Counted from the first letter of the stretch, positions 1-7,534 are shown. The stretch: 9,266 nucleotides of DNA from Brevundimonas sp. (GCA_012270135.1 JAAXIW010000289.1:1-9266), one strand, 5' to 3'. Numbers and translations are program-made. The notes: generated from the sequence alone by a model not told the origin.

Positions 1-445
1 CGTCGCCGGGCGGCAGCAGGAAGCGGCGCTCGCTCTCGGCGCTGGTCGCCAGGTCAAGCTCGATGCGCGAGGCCGCCCCGGCGCCGGCGACGCGGAAGTC
101 GCGCACCAGCCCCTGCCCCGTCCCGCTGCGGCGGTCCGGCGGGGAGACGCCCGCCAGGCTCAGCACCACCCGGCCGTCGTCGCCGGCCTGGATCACCTGT
201 CCGCGCGAGGTGCGGTCCAGGTCGATGACCACCCGCGTGCGCTCGGCGTCGCCGCCGCCCCGGACCCGCAGGATCTCGCCCATCCCGCCCGCCGCCAGGC
301 CCCGCCCGGCCGCCAGCACGGCGACGGCGAACACCAGCAGTCCGACGGCGGCTATGACCCGCTCGCGGAGGCTGAATCCGGACAATTTGATACGCGACAG
401 CCCGTGCATTCGACGGAAACCCACCTTCTTGGTTGGCGCCATCAT
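1..445 (-). CDS. N-acetylmuramoyl-L-alanine amidase, N-terminal AMIN part (partial, runs off the left edge)
   Basis: The minus strand from 445 to the window edge is open for 148 codons. Residues about 29-53 form a hydrophobic stretch after a basic N-terminus (RVIAAVGLLVFAVAVLAAG), which fits a signal peptide or anchor. Residues about 56-148 look like an AMIN domain: beta-rich, with GEILRVRG, TRVVIDLD and GRVVLSLAG strands. AMIN domains target periplasmic amidases to septal peptidoglycan. The catalytic Amidase_3 zinc domain would lie outside the window, so the enzyme call rests on the AMIN domain and on the known Caulobacter arrangement of an AmiC-type amidase divergent from rne (established context, recalled and not searched). 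Start choice is uncertain. The tandem ATG at 445/442 has no clear Shine-Dalgarno, whereas the ATG at 409 (residue 13) follows an AAGGTGGG stretch and still leaves a good export signal. The predicted role is cleavage of septal peptidoglycan during daughter-cell separation. Confidence 0.72.
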   Translation of the reverse strand, partial: MMAPTKKVGFRRMHGLSRIKLSGFSLRERVIAAVGLLVFAVAVLAAGRGLAAGGMGEILRVRGGGDAERTRVVIDLDRTSRGQVIQAGDDGRVVLSLAGVSPPDRRSGTGQGLVRDFRVAGAGAASRIELDLATSAESERRFLLPPGD

Positions 446-849
446 GCCGCGACAGAGTCGCCAACGGGTTAAGGCCGGTTCGGCTTTCAATTCGGACGGG
501 GCATCCCTATGCTTGATCCGCTCGCGAACGATCGCGTCCCCCGAACCCTCGGGACCGGACGCGCCCTCCTCGCGGCATGACTTTCACTGATCCGAGAGCC
601 GGACGGGCCCGCCCGCCGATTCGACGACCGGGTCCGGGACGCCCCTATCGACGGCGCGTCAGGGCCCAGGACCGTACTGAACCTTCATGGGCCACACCGC
701 CTGCGCTCCCTTCCGGTCTGAACCGACCGACCTCGCCCCCGGCCAAGGCCGCGGCGACGGGACCGCGCTCGCGTGCGCCCTCACTTCCATTCGGCGAGCC
801 GCCTCCTCCCCTCGCGGGACCGGCCGGGCGCGCCAGAAAGAAACACTCC
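446..849. promoter_or_regulatory. Divergent amidase/rne intergenic region with long rne leader
   Basis: These 404 bases separate the amidase start from the rne start and hold no convincing gene. The rne frame is open back to 577, but that upstream stretch is Pro/Arg/Ala-rich, as is usual for non-coding GC-rich DNA, and lies before the conserved RNase E N-terminus. Two GANTC sequences (455-459 and 618-622), the CcrM methylation target in Caulobacterales, lie here. Weak CTATCG (645-650) and CTATGC (507-512) boxes could be -10 elements, and a TTCGAC lies at 620-625, but none is a good match to a full promoter. A small hairpin can form at 540-553 (stem CCCGA/TCGGG). Long 5' leaders are the site of autoregulation of rne in enterics; whether this leader does the same is inference. 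Confidence 0.5.
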
Positions 850-3435
850 ATGTCAAAGACCATGTTGATCGACGCCGCCCACGCGGAGGAGACCCGCGTC
901 GCGATCGTCGAGGGCCGTCAGATCGAGGAATTCGACTTTGAATCCCGGTCGAGGCGCCAGCTTCGGGGCAACATCTACCTCGCCAAGGTCACTCGCGTAG
1001 AGCCCAGCCTGCAGGCTGCGTTCGTGGAATACGGCGGCAATCGCCACGGCTTCCTCGCCTTCAACGAAATCCACCCGGATTACTATCAGATCCCCGTCGC
1101 CGACCGCGAAGCCATCATGGCCGAGGCGCCGTCGGACGAGGACGAGCACGACGATCTCGGCCGCGAGAGCGACGAGGGCGAAGCCGAGGGCGGCCTCGCC
1201 GACGAGGAACGGCTCAAGCGCCGCCTGATGCGCCGCTACAAGATCCAGGACGTCATCAAGCGCCGCCAGGTCATGCTGGTCCAGGTCGTCAAGGACGAGC
1301 GCGGCGGCAAGGGCGCGGCCCTGACCACCTGGCTGTCGCTGGCCGGCCGCTACTGCGTGCTGATGCCCAACACCGGCAAGGGCGGCGGCATTTCGCGCAA
1401 GATCACCCAGGCCACCGACCGCAAACGCCTCAAGGCCGCCGCCGCCGCCCTGGACGTACCGCACGGCATGGGCCTGATCATCCGCACCGCCGGCGCCAAG
1501 CGCACCAAGGCCGAGATCAAGCGCGACTACGAATACCTGCTCCGCCTGTGGGAGACGATCCGCGAGACCACCCTCGCCTCCAACGCCCCGTCGATGATCT
1601 ACGAGGAGGAGAACCTTGTCCGCCGGGCCGTGCGCGACATGTTCGACAAGGATTTCGACGGCATCCAGGTCGAGGGCGTCGAAGGCTTCAGGGAGGCCCG
1701 TGACTTCATGCGGGTGCTGATGCCCGCGCAGGCGAAGAAGGTGCACCTGTATCAGGGCGCCCGCCCGCTCTTCGCCTCCAACGGCATCGAGGAGATGCTG
1801 ACCCAGATCCACCAGCCGACCGTGCCGCTGAAGTCGGGCGGGTATCTGGTGATCAACCAGACCGAGGCCCTGGTCGCCATCGACGTCAACTCCGGCCGCG
1901 CCACCAAGGAACGCAACGTCGAGGCCACGGCCTTCAAGACCAATATGGAGGCCGCCGTCGAGGCCGCCCGCCAGCTGCGCCTGCGCGACCTCGCCGGCCT
2001 GATCGTCATCGACTTCATCGACATGGACGAGTCGAAGAACAACCGGGCGGTCGAGAAGGCGTTGAAGGACGCGCTGGCCAGGGACCGCGCCCGCATCCAG
2101 ATGGGGCGTATCTCCGGCTTCGGCCTGATGGAGATCAGCCGCCAGCGCCGCCGCCTCGGCGTCATCGAGGGCGCCACCGAGGTCTGCCCGCACTGCCAGG
2201 GCGCCGGCCGCATCCGCTCGGCCGAGAGCGCCGCCCTGATGACCCTGCGCGCCGTCGACATCGAGGCGGGCCGCAACGGCGCCGGCTCTGTCACCCTGCG
2301 CGTCTGCACGGCGGTCGCGCTCTACATTCTCAATCACAAGCGCGACTACCTTCAGCGCCTGCTGACCCGGCGCGGCCTCAACGTCGTCATCCAGATCGAC
2401 GACAGCCTGGCCCAGGGCGAGCACGCCCTCGAGCGCACCGAGACCAACGAGGACTTCACCCCGCCGGAGGGCGTCGAGGCCTTCGTCGACCTCGACGACG
2501 ACTTCGACGACAGCGCCTTCCTCGAGGACGAGGAAGACGAGGACGAGTTCCTCGACGACGTCGTGGAAGAGGATGAGGACGCGTCCGGCGAGGACGGCGA
2601 ACCTCGGGAACGCGGCGAGCGCGCTGACAGCGATCGGGGCCGCGGCCGCGGCCGTCGCCGGCGCGGCGGACGTCGCGAGGACGGCGAGGCCCAGTCCGGC
2701 GAAGCCGCAACCGGTCCGTCGGGAGACGACGAGGACGACAGCGAGGCCGGTCGCCGGCGTCGCCGCGGTCGCCGCGGCGGTCGCCGGGTACGGGAAGAAG
2801 GCGGCGAGCGCGACGCCTTCTTCTGGGTGCGCGGCCGCACGCCGTCGCTGGAAGACCCCTACGTCTGGTTCGATCCCCTCAACCCCGGCGGCGCCGCGCC
2901 GCGCGCGACCGCCGAAACCGACGGCGCCGAGCCCGGGCGCGACCGTGTCGAGGCCGAGGGTGGCGAGACCGGCGAACGGACCGGTCGTTCGCGCCGCCGC
3001 CGGGGACGGGGCCGTGGCCGGGATCGCGCCGACCGGGACCTGACCGCCGAAACCACGCCCGAGGCCCGCGCCGCCGGCGAAGGCATGACGCTCGAGACGT
3101 CGCCGGACGCCCCCGCCGTGGCGATGGCCGACGACGCCGAAGCCCCCGCTCCGGTCGCCGTCGAGGAACCCAAGCGCCGCCGCGTGCGCCGCAAGGTGAC
3201 CGCCGAAGCCGCTCCGGACGTCGCGGCCCCGCAGGCCGAAACGGCTGACGTGGCGACGCCCGCGCCCGTCGCTGCGCCGGAACCCGCCGTCGAGCCGGCG
3301 CCTGAACCGGCCCCGGTCGCCGAAACCGCGGAGCCCGCCGGACCCGAGGTCGATGTGGCCGCCCTGATCGCCGAAGATCCGAACCAGATCGTCGCGCCCC
3401 CCGAGAAGCCGAAGCGGGGGTGGTGGCGCCGTTGA
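850..3435 (+). CDS. rne: Ribonuclease E, degradosome scaffold
   Basis: The 861-residue protein is the endoribonuclease that cuts AU-rich single-stranded RNA and organises the RNA degradosome. Starting at ATG 850 gives MSKTMLIDAAHAEETRVAIV, the conserved RNase E N-terminus; a purine stretch AGAAAGAAA at 835-843 precedes it. Domains by alignment to E. coli: S1 about 36-160 (F58, F68 equivalent to F57, F67) with an extra acidic, then basic insertion about 82-128; 5' sensor about 161-256 (R212-T213 in GLIIRTAG); DNase I-like catalytic part with metal ligands D345 (AIDVNSG) and D388 (IVIDFIDM); zinc link C446-P-H-C449. The catalytic and zinc positions are offset by 42 from E. coli D303, D346 and C404/C407. 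From about 540 the protein is disordered, with alternating acidic and Arg-rich blocks. It ends in EKPKRGWWRR, the GWW motif that binds PNPase in Caulobacter. All catalytic residues are intact. The downstream protease gene is only 61 nt away. Confidence 0.97.
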   Translation: MSKTMLIDAAHAEETRVAIVEGRQIEEFDFESRSRRQLRGNIYLAKVTRVEPSLQAAFVEYGGNRHGFLAFNEIHPDYYQIPVADREAIMAEAPSDEDEHDDLGRESDEGEAEGGLADEERLKRRLMRRYKIQDVIKRRQVMLVQVVKDERGGKGAALTTWLSLAGRYCVLMPNTGKGGGISRKITQATDRKRLKAAAAALDVPHGMGLIIRTAGAKRTKAEIKRDYEYLLRLWETIRETTLASNAPSMIYEEENLVRRAVRDMFDKDFDGIQVEGVEGFREARDFMRVLMPAQAKKVHLYQGARPLFASNGIEEMLTQIHQPTVPLKSGGYLVINQTEALVAIDVNSGRATKERNVEATAFKTNMEAAVEAARQLRLRDLAGLIVIDFIDMDESKNNRAVEKALKDALARDRARIQMGRISGFGLMEISRQRRRLGVIEGATEVCPHCQGAGRIRSAESAALMTLRAVDIEAGRNGAGSVTLRVCTAVALYILNHKRDYLQRLLTRRGLNVVIQIDDSLAQGEHALERTETNEDFTPPEGVEAFVDLDDDFDDSAFLEDEEDEDEFLDDVVEEDEDASGEDGEPRERGERADSDRGRGRGRRRRGGRREDGEAQSGEAATGPSGDDEDDSEAGRRRRRGRRGGRRVREEGGERDAFFWVRGRTPSLEDPYVWFDPLNPGGAAPRATAETDGAEPGRDRVEAEGGETGERTGRSRRRRGRGRGRDRADRDLTAETTPEARAAGEGMTLETSPDAPAVAMADDAEAPAPVAVEEPKRRRVRRKVTAEAAPDVAAPQAETADVATPAPVAAPEPAVEPAPEPAPVAETAEPAGPEVDVAALIAEDPNQIVAPPEKPKRGWWRR

Positions 3436-3496
3436 ATGGCCGCGATTAGATTGTGAGGATCGGAACGGGGGCGTTCGACGGTATCGGGAGTACGCC
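3436..3496 (+). other. rne-protease spacer with small hairpin
   Basis: The 61-nt gap contains a perfect 5-bp inverted repeat, GAACG (3463-3467) and CGTTC (3472-3476), around a GGGG loop. No T-run follows, so it is not an intrinsic terminator; it could be a weak mRNA 3'-end or processing structure. GGGAG at 3486-3490 is a Shine-Dalgarno placed 6 nt before the protease ATG at 3497. The short spacer without a terminator is compatible with read-through from rne. Confidence 0.45.
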
Positions 3497-4903
3497 ATGA
3501 ACTGGCTGACCAGACACGCCGCCCGCCTCGTCGGGGCCGCGGCCGCCGCCGGCCTGATGCTGACGGCGGCGGCGCCCGCCTCGGCCCAGAGCGCCATTCG
3601 CGACACCGAGATCGAGGCGATCATTCATGAGTGGGCCGATCCGGTCTTCCGGGGCATGGGCCTGGAGCCGTCCGAGGTCGAGATTCTTCTGATCGCGGAC
3701 CCCGAGCTCAACGCCTTCGCCACGCGCGGCCGGATCATGGGACTCAACACCGGCCTGATCCTTCGGACGCGCAACCCCAACGAGTTGCTCGGCGTCATCG
3801 CCCACGAAGGCGGGCACATTCGCAACCGCCACACCCTGCGCGACGGGGCCCAGAACGCGGGCATGCAGCCGATGCTGATGACCATGGCTCTCGGCGCCCT
3901 GGCCATCGCCGCCGGGGCCCCGGACGCCGGAGCCGTCCTGCTCGGGAACAGCCAGTATTTCGGCACGCTGAGCGCCCTGCGCTACATGACGCATCAGGAG
4001 GGCGAAGCCGACAACACCGCCGCCCGGGCGCTCGAAACCGCCGGCGAATCCGGCCGCGGCCTCGTCTCCTTCTTCGAGAATTTCCGCTCACAGGAAGTGT
4101 TCTCGGACGCCCGGCGCTATCCGTATTTCCGCAGCCACCCGCTGTCGTCCGACCGGATCGAGAACCTGCGCCGCTTCGTCGCCGAACAACCGAGTTACGC
4201 GCGCCGTGACAGCGCCGAACGGATGGCCCAGCACGCCCTCGTCCTGGCCAAGATTCACGCCTTCATGGATCATCCGCGCGAGACCCTGCGCGACTATCCC
4301 GAGACCGACACCGCCCTGCCGGCCCGCTACGCGCGCGCCATCGCCTGGTACCGTGACGGCCAGACGGAACGGGCGCTGTCGGCGGTCGACGTCCTGCTCG
4401 CCGAACAGCCCGAGAACCCGTATTTCTGGGAGCTGAAGGGCCAGATCCTGTTCGAGGAGGGCCGGCCCGACGAGGCGATCGGGGCCCACCAGCGTTCGGT
4501 CGAGCTGATGCCGGACGCCCCGCTGCTCCGCATCAACCTCGGCCACGCCCTGATCGAGACCCGCGACCCGACCAAGCTGGACGACGCCGTCCGCCATCTC
4601 AAATTGGCGTCCGCCCTCGAGCGGGACAACAGCATGGCCTGGCGCCTGCTGGCCCAGGCCTATGACAGCCAGGGCAAGGAGGGCGAGGCCCGTCTGGCCT
4701 CGGCCGAGATGTATTTCGCCTCCGGCTCGCAGCGCCAGGCGACCCAGTTCGCCCTGCGCGCCCGCGACATGCTGGAGCCGGGCTCCGTCGAATGGATCCG
4801 GGCCATGGACATCGTCTTCGCTTCGGGCGCGACCCAGGAGGATGTCGACGACCTCGACCGCCGCAACGAACGCCGGCGCCCGGCCATCATCCCCGCCGGC
4901 TGA
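3497..4903 (+). CDS. Exported M48 metalloprotease with TPR repeats (BepA/YfgC-like)
   Basis: The 468-residue protein begins with a classic Sec signal peptide (basic MNWLTRHAAR, hydrophobic core, ASA-Q about residue 30/31). The M48 peptidase domain spans about 35-230. HEGGH at 103-107 supplies two zinc histidines (H103, H107) and the catalytic E104. QEGEAD at 167-172 fits the ExxAD motif, with E168 as probable third ligand. SHPLSSDRIENL at 213-224 contains H214, placed like the E. coli BepA histidine that closes the zinc site in the latent state. From about 275 to 425 there are helical TPR-like repeats (for example NPYFWELKGQILFEEGRPDE and the ALERDNSMAWRLLAQAYDSQ region). This order, signal-M48-TPR, is that of BepA, which handles stalled outer-membrane proteins such as LptD in the periplasm. 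The specific substrate here is inference. The start is supported by the GGGAG site at 3486-3490. It is followed after 23 nt by a thiol-disulfide protein gene. Confidence 0.92.
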   Translation: MNWLTRHAARLVGAAAAAGLMLTAAAPASAQSAIRDTEIEAIIHEWADPVFRGMGLEPSEVEILLIADPELNAFATRGRIMGLNTGLILRTRNPNELLGVIAHEGGHIRNRHTLRDGAQNAGMQPMLMTMALGALAIAAGAPDAGAVLLGNSQYFGTLSALRYMTHQEGEADNTAARALETAGESGRGLVSFFENFRSQEVFSDARRYPYFRSHPLSSDRIENLRRFVAEQPSYARRDSAERMAQHALVLAKIHAFMDHPRETLRDYPETDTALPARYARAIAWYRDGQTERALSAVDVLLAEQPENPYFWELKGQILFEEGRPDEAIGAHQRSVELMPDAPLLRINLGHALIETRDPTKLDDAVRHLKLASALERDNSMAWRLLAQAYDSQGKEGEARLASAEMYFASGSQRQATQFALRARDMLEPGSVEWIRAMDIVFASGATQEDVDDLDRRNERRRPAIIPAG

Positions 4904-4926
4904 TCTCCCCTGCTCCGAGAACCTGT

Positions 4927-5859
4927 ATGACCGAAACGCCCGATCGAAAGCCCGCTCCCTCCTTGCCGGAACGTCTCCTGTCGGGGGGACGCGCCGGGAT
5001 CGCGGCGCTGGCGGTGTCGATCGTGGCCCTGGCCATCGCGGTCGCGCCCTATGCGACGGGGACGGACTTCGGTTCGCGGGTGAAGGCCTATCTGGTCCAG
5101 AACCCCGAGGTGCTTCAGGAAGTCAGCCTCGCCCTCGACCAGAGGGCGCAGCAGCAGCAGATCGTCGACAACCGCCGCAAGACCGCGGAGATCAACGCAC
5201 GCGCGGCGGCCAATCCGGACCTGTTGGCCGTCGACAGCCGCGACGCGGCCTTTGGTCCCGAAGACGCCAGGGTCACGGTCATCGAGTTCTTCGACTTCCG
5301 TTGCCCGGGTTGCAAGGCGACGGCCCCCGAGGTTCTGCGGATGATGCAGGCCCACCCCGATGTGCGTTTCGTCTTCAAGGAATGGCCGATCCTCGACGGC
5401 CCCAGCAACGGCGTCTCCCACTACGCCGCCCGCGCCGCCCAGGCCGCCCACCGCCAGGGCAAATACCTGCCGGTGTTTCAGGCCCTGATGGCCGAACCCG
5501 CGCTGTCGGAATCGGCCATCGACAGAATTCTCGAAGCCAACGGCGTGTCCGTGTCCGAAGCCGAGGCTGCGATGGCCAGTTCCGAACTGGCCCGCCACAT
5601 GGCGGACATGCAGACCTCGGCCATGGCTCTGGGGCTCGTCGGCACCCCGACCTTCTTCGTCAATGGCCGGGCCATGGAATCGATCGAGCCGGCCGCGCGA
5701 GAGCGCGCCCTCCGCGAGGCCAAGGCGGGCTGCGCTCAGGCCCGCTTCAGGCTCATCCCGCCGCCAACCCAGTCGGTCCGCGCGCGGCGCTCCGCCTCCG
5801 CCGCGGCGGCCGGGTTGCCGAGCGCCGTCTCGGCCTGGGCCAGGACGAAATGGCTGTAA
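4927..5859 (+). CDS. Membrane-anchored DsbA/ScsC-like thiol-disulfide oxidoreductase
   Basis: Starting at ATG 4927 the protein has 310 residues. A single membrane segment about 23-42 (AGIAALAVSIVALAIAVAPY) after a basic N-terminus predicts a periplasmic catalytic part. Residues about 52-80 (VKAYLVQNPEVLQEVSLAL) resemble the N-terminal helical region of ScsC-type proteins. The thioredoxin fold follows, with the redox motif C126-P-G-C129 (FFDFRCPGCK) and the cis-proline loop GTPTFFVNG (P241). It would oxidise or isomerise disulfides of envelope proteins; the direction cannot be told from sequence. The start is 23 nt after the protease stop, suggesting co-transcription; only a weak purine stretch (CCGAGAA, 4916-4922) serves as ribosome site. 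Oddity: the fold should end near residue 268, but the frame continues about 41 residues (Arg/Ala/Ser/Pro-rich, ending ARTKWL) across the 3' end of the convergent gene, so the tail may be a non-conserved read-through extension. Confidence 0.9.
   Translation: MTETPDRKPAPSLPERLLSGGRAGIAALAVSIVALAIAVAPYATGTDFGSRVKAYLVQNPEVLQEVSLALDQRAQQQQIVDNRRKTAEINARAAANPDLLAVDSRDAAFGPEDARVTVIEFFDFRCPGCKATAPEVLRMMQAHPDVRFVFKEWPILDGPSNGVSHYAARAAQAAHRQGKYLPVFQALMAEPALSESAIDRILEANGVSVSEAEAAMASSELARHMADMQTSAMALGLVGTPTFFVNGRAMESIEPAARERALREAKAGCAQARFRLIPPPTQSVRARRSASAAAAGLPSAVSAWARTKWL
5736..5859. other. 124-bp convergent (tail-to-tail) coding overlap
   Basis: The plus-strand DsbA-like frame stops at TAA 5857-5859, while the minus-strand TPR gene stops at TGA (complement of 5736-5738). 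The two coding regions therefore share 124 bp in opposite orientation, and no terminator-like hairpin with T-run was seen between or beyond the stops. The TPR frame is the more credible one here, because the protein keeps repeat-like character to its end ([10 protein letters not shown] at 531-540), whereas the DsbA tail is low-complexity. Confidence 0.85.
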
Positions 5860-7433
5860 GGGTCGTTGGGCCAATCTTCGAGCAGTTCCAGCACCTTGGC
5901 ACGCGCACCTTCAGCATCGCCTGAGGCCAGTATCGCGGCGGCCAGGCTGCGCCGGGTCGGGTACCAGATCACCGGCGGGTCGCCGCCCTCCTCGCCCTTG
6001 CCCTGCAGTTCCGCCGCCCGGCCATAGGCGGCCAGGGCGGCGGCGTAATCGCCCTCGATCATCGCCGCCCGGCCTTCCAGCACCCGCTGGGACAGTTCGG
6101 TGAAATCCCGCCGGCGCTCCTGCATCGGACCGGCGGCGAAGGCCGCATCCTCGCGCAACGTCTCGATGGCTTCGGCCTCGGCCCGCACCGCCCGCGCGTC
6201 GCCCGCGCGCGCCGCCGCCTCGCCCCGCGCGTAACGCCAGCTGATCCGCAGCATCGGATGGCTGGCGGGGGGCTCCTTGAGCGCCGCGACCCGCTCCGTG
6301 TCGGCGAAACGGCCGAAGATGGCGTAGGCGTTGTTGGCCGTCATCTGACGCCACAGATTGTCGGCCGGAATGTCCGGGAAAACGGTCAGGAACCAGTCGG
6401 CCAGCTTCAGGCCCTCGACGTCGCCGCCGGCCATCAGCGCCCCGCCCATGCCGAAATGGATGTTGTGACCGTGCAGCGGCATGCCGGGCACCCCGCCCGG
6501 CGGCCGGGCCAGCCCGTCGTAGCGGCGATCCAGCGCCACTGCCGCGACATTGGACATCATCGCGTCCCGATAGCGTCCCACCCGGTAGAAGGTGTGTGAC
6601 GGCATATGCACCAGGTGACTGGCCCCCGGCGCCAGCGTCGCCAGCCGCTCGCCGTAAGGAATGGCCTTGTGCGGGTCGTCCGACCATTCGGTCAGATGGA
6701 TATAGAGGTGGATCGCGCCCGGATCGTCGGGAGCGTGCGCCAGCGTCTGCTCGAGGATCGCCATCGCCCGGGTGATGCCGGGATCGGCCGCCTTGCCGTC
6801 GTCGTCCCACCATTCGTCGGCCTTCAGCATCCAGGCGTCCGCAGTGATGGCCGCCACGGTGACGTCCTCGGGATTGCGCCGGGCGATCCGGTCCATCGCG
6901 GTGGCGAAGCGGCCGGCGCGGGACTCCTCGCGTCCGGAATAGCGCTGCACCAGGGCGTCGATCATCTGGCGCTGCATCGGCGTGGCGCGACGCGCCAGCC
7001 TGCGCGCGTCACGCGCGGCCTTCAGCGCCGCGAGCCGGGTGTCCTCGCCGCCGCCGCCGCCGTTGAGGTTCGGCCCCATGGCCCAGGCCTCGCCCCAGGC
7101 GCACATGGCGCACGCCGGGTCGAGCAATCGGGCCTTGCGGAAGGCGCGGACGGATTCATTGTGCTCGAACGCCCAGCGCAGGCGGACGCCGTGGTTGAAC
7201 CAGGCCTGCGCCTCCGGATGGGCCGTGGCGATCTCGAACCCGCCGGTTCCGAAGCCGTCGACCATGACCATATCGGCGACCGGCGCGCCCTCGTCCTTCG
7301 GCGCCGGTGGGCCGCAAACCTGAGGCCGTTCGATCAGGTCCCGGATCGCCCGTTCAGCCGTCGCGTCCGCCACCGCCGAGGGGCCGATCATGACCGTGGC
7401 TGCCGCCACGCCGCACATCAGAAGGCCGCGCAT
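5736..7433 (-). CDS. Exported TPR-type protein of an uncharacterised His-rich family
   Basis: The 565-residue protein starts at the ATG at 7433; AGGGGAGA (minus strand, 7449-7442) is a good Shine-Dalgarno whose GGGGAG core is 9 nt away. The frame is open further upstream, but this start gives a signal peptide ([20 protein letters not shown], cleavage near VA-DA at 22/23). Helical repeat-like segments are seen at about 75-115 ([20 protein letters not shown]), 220-310 and 455-550 ([16 protein letters not shown]). A dense set of histidines lies in the middle: H242/H246 ([10 protein letters not shown]), H273/H276/H280 ([11 protein letters not shown]), H321/H323/H326 ([11 protein letters not shown]), plus C108/C111 (CAMC). 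I recognise the HMPSH-containing TPR family as common in bacterial genomes but without an assigned function. The histidines could bind metal or form an active site; this is inference. A pentaglycine (125-129) comes from a GCC/GGC repeat. It is divergent from mutL and its 3' end overlaps the DsbA-like gene. Confidence 0.85.
   Translation of the reverse strand: MRGLLMCGVAAATVMIGPSAVADATAERAIRDLIERPQVCGPPAPKDEGAPVADMVMVDGFGTGGFEIATAHPEAQAWFNHGVRLRWAFEHNESVRAFRKARLLDPACAMCAWGEAWAMGPNLNGGGGGEDTRLAALKAARDARRLARRATPMQRQMIDALVQRYSGREESRAGRFATAMDRIARRNPEDVTVAAITADAWMLKADEWWDDDGKAADPGITRAMAILEQTLAHAPDDPGAIHLYIHLTEWSDDPHKAIPYGERLATLAPGASHLVHMPSHTFYRVGRYRDAMMSNVAAVALDRRYDGLARPPGGVPGMPLHGHNIHFGMGGALMAGGDVEGLKLADWFLTVFPDIPADNLWRQMTANNAYAIFGRFADTERVAALKEPPASHPMLRISWRYARGEAAARAGDARAVRAEAEAIETLREDAAFAAGPMQERRRDFTELSQRVLEGRAAMIEGDYAAALAAYGRAAELQGKGEEGGDPPVIWYPTRRSLAAAILASGDAEGARAKVLELLEDWPNDPYSHFVLAQAETALGNPAAAAEAERRARTDWVGGGMSLKRA
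7047..7062. repeat. GCC trinucleotide run in the TPR gene
   Basis: Five consecutive GCC units plus one base encode, on the minus strand, the pentaglycine loop at residues 125-129 of the TPR protein, between two predicted helices. Unit changes would keep the reading frame. Confidence 0.8.
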
Positions 7434-7534
7434 TCCCGAAATCTCCCCTGTCCCCAGACGATAGTGACCGAACCACAGGGCGAGGCCAAGCGGCGCTTCT
7501 CCCGCCCGGCGGATCAGCCCATACTTCCGCGTCC
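7434..7534. promoter_or_regulatory. Divergent spacer between TPR gene and mutL
   Basis: These 101 bases separate two divergent starts, so promoters for both genes must lie in or next to them. On the minus strand a Shine-Dalgarno (AGGGGAGA) precedes the TPR gene, and CTATCG (complement of about 7460-7465) is a possible but weak -10 element. Directly before the mutL ATG there is no Shine-Dalgarno-like sequence (CTTCCGCGTCC), so mutL may be translated from a leaderless or short-leader mRNA, which is common in Caulobacter. The promoter call is inference. Confidence 0.4.

Noticed and set aside
63..590. Plus-strand open frame of 175 codons across the amidase and leader
   Set aside because: It is a shadow of the amidase strand with Arg/Pro/Ser-rich random-like composition and no ribosome site.
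620..650. TTCGAC / CTATCG as the rne promoter
   Set aside because: The boxes match poorly and the 19-bp spacing is outside the 10-14 bp typical of the Caulobacter housekeeping promoter, so I did not list it as a promoter of its own.
3250..3340. Ala/Pro/Glu repeats near the end of rne as a DNA repeat
   Set aside because: The units are irregular at DNA level and reflect a low-complexity protein linker, not a tandem repeat.
3463..3476. GAACG-GGGG-CGTTC hairpin as an rne terminator
   Set aside because: The stem is only 5 bp and no T-run follows, so it does not meet the pattern of an intrinsic terminator.
853..3624. 923-codon open frame antisense to rne
   Set aside because: Its composition is Gly/Ala/Val/Asp/Leu low-complexity with no recognisable domain, and it mirrors the real rne frame. 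Long antisense frames are expected at about 70% GC.
4660..5874. 404-codon minus-strand frame opposite the DsbA-like gene
   Set aside because: Low-complexity Gly/Arg/Asp-rich translation antisense to two genes with clear family motifs.
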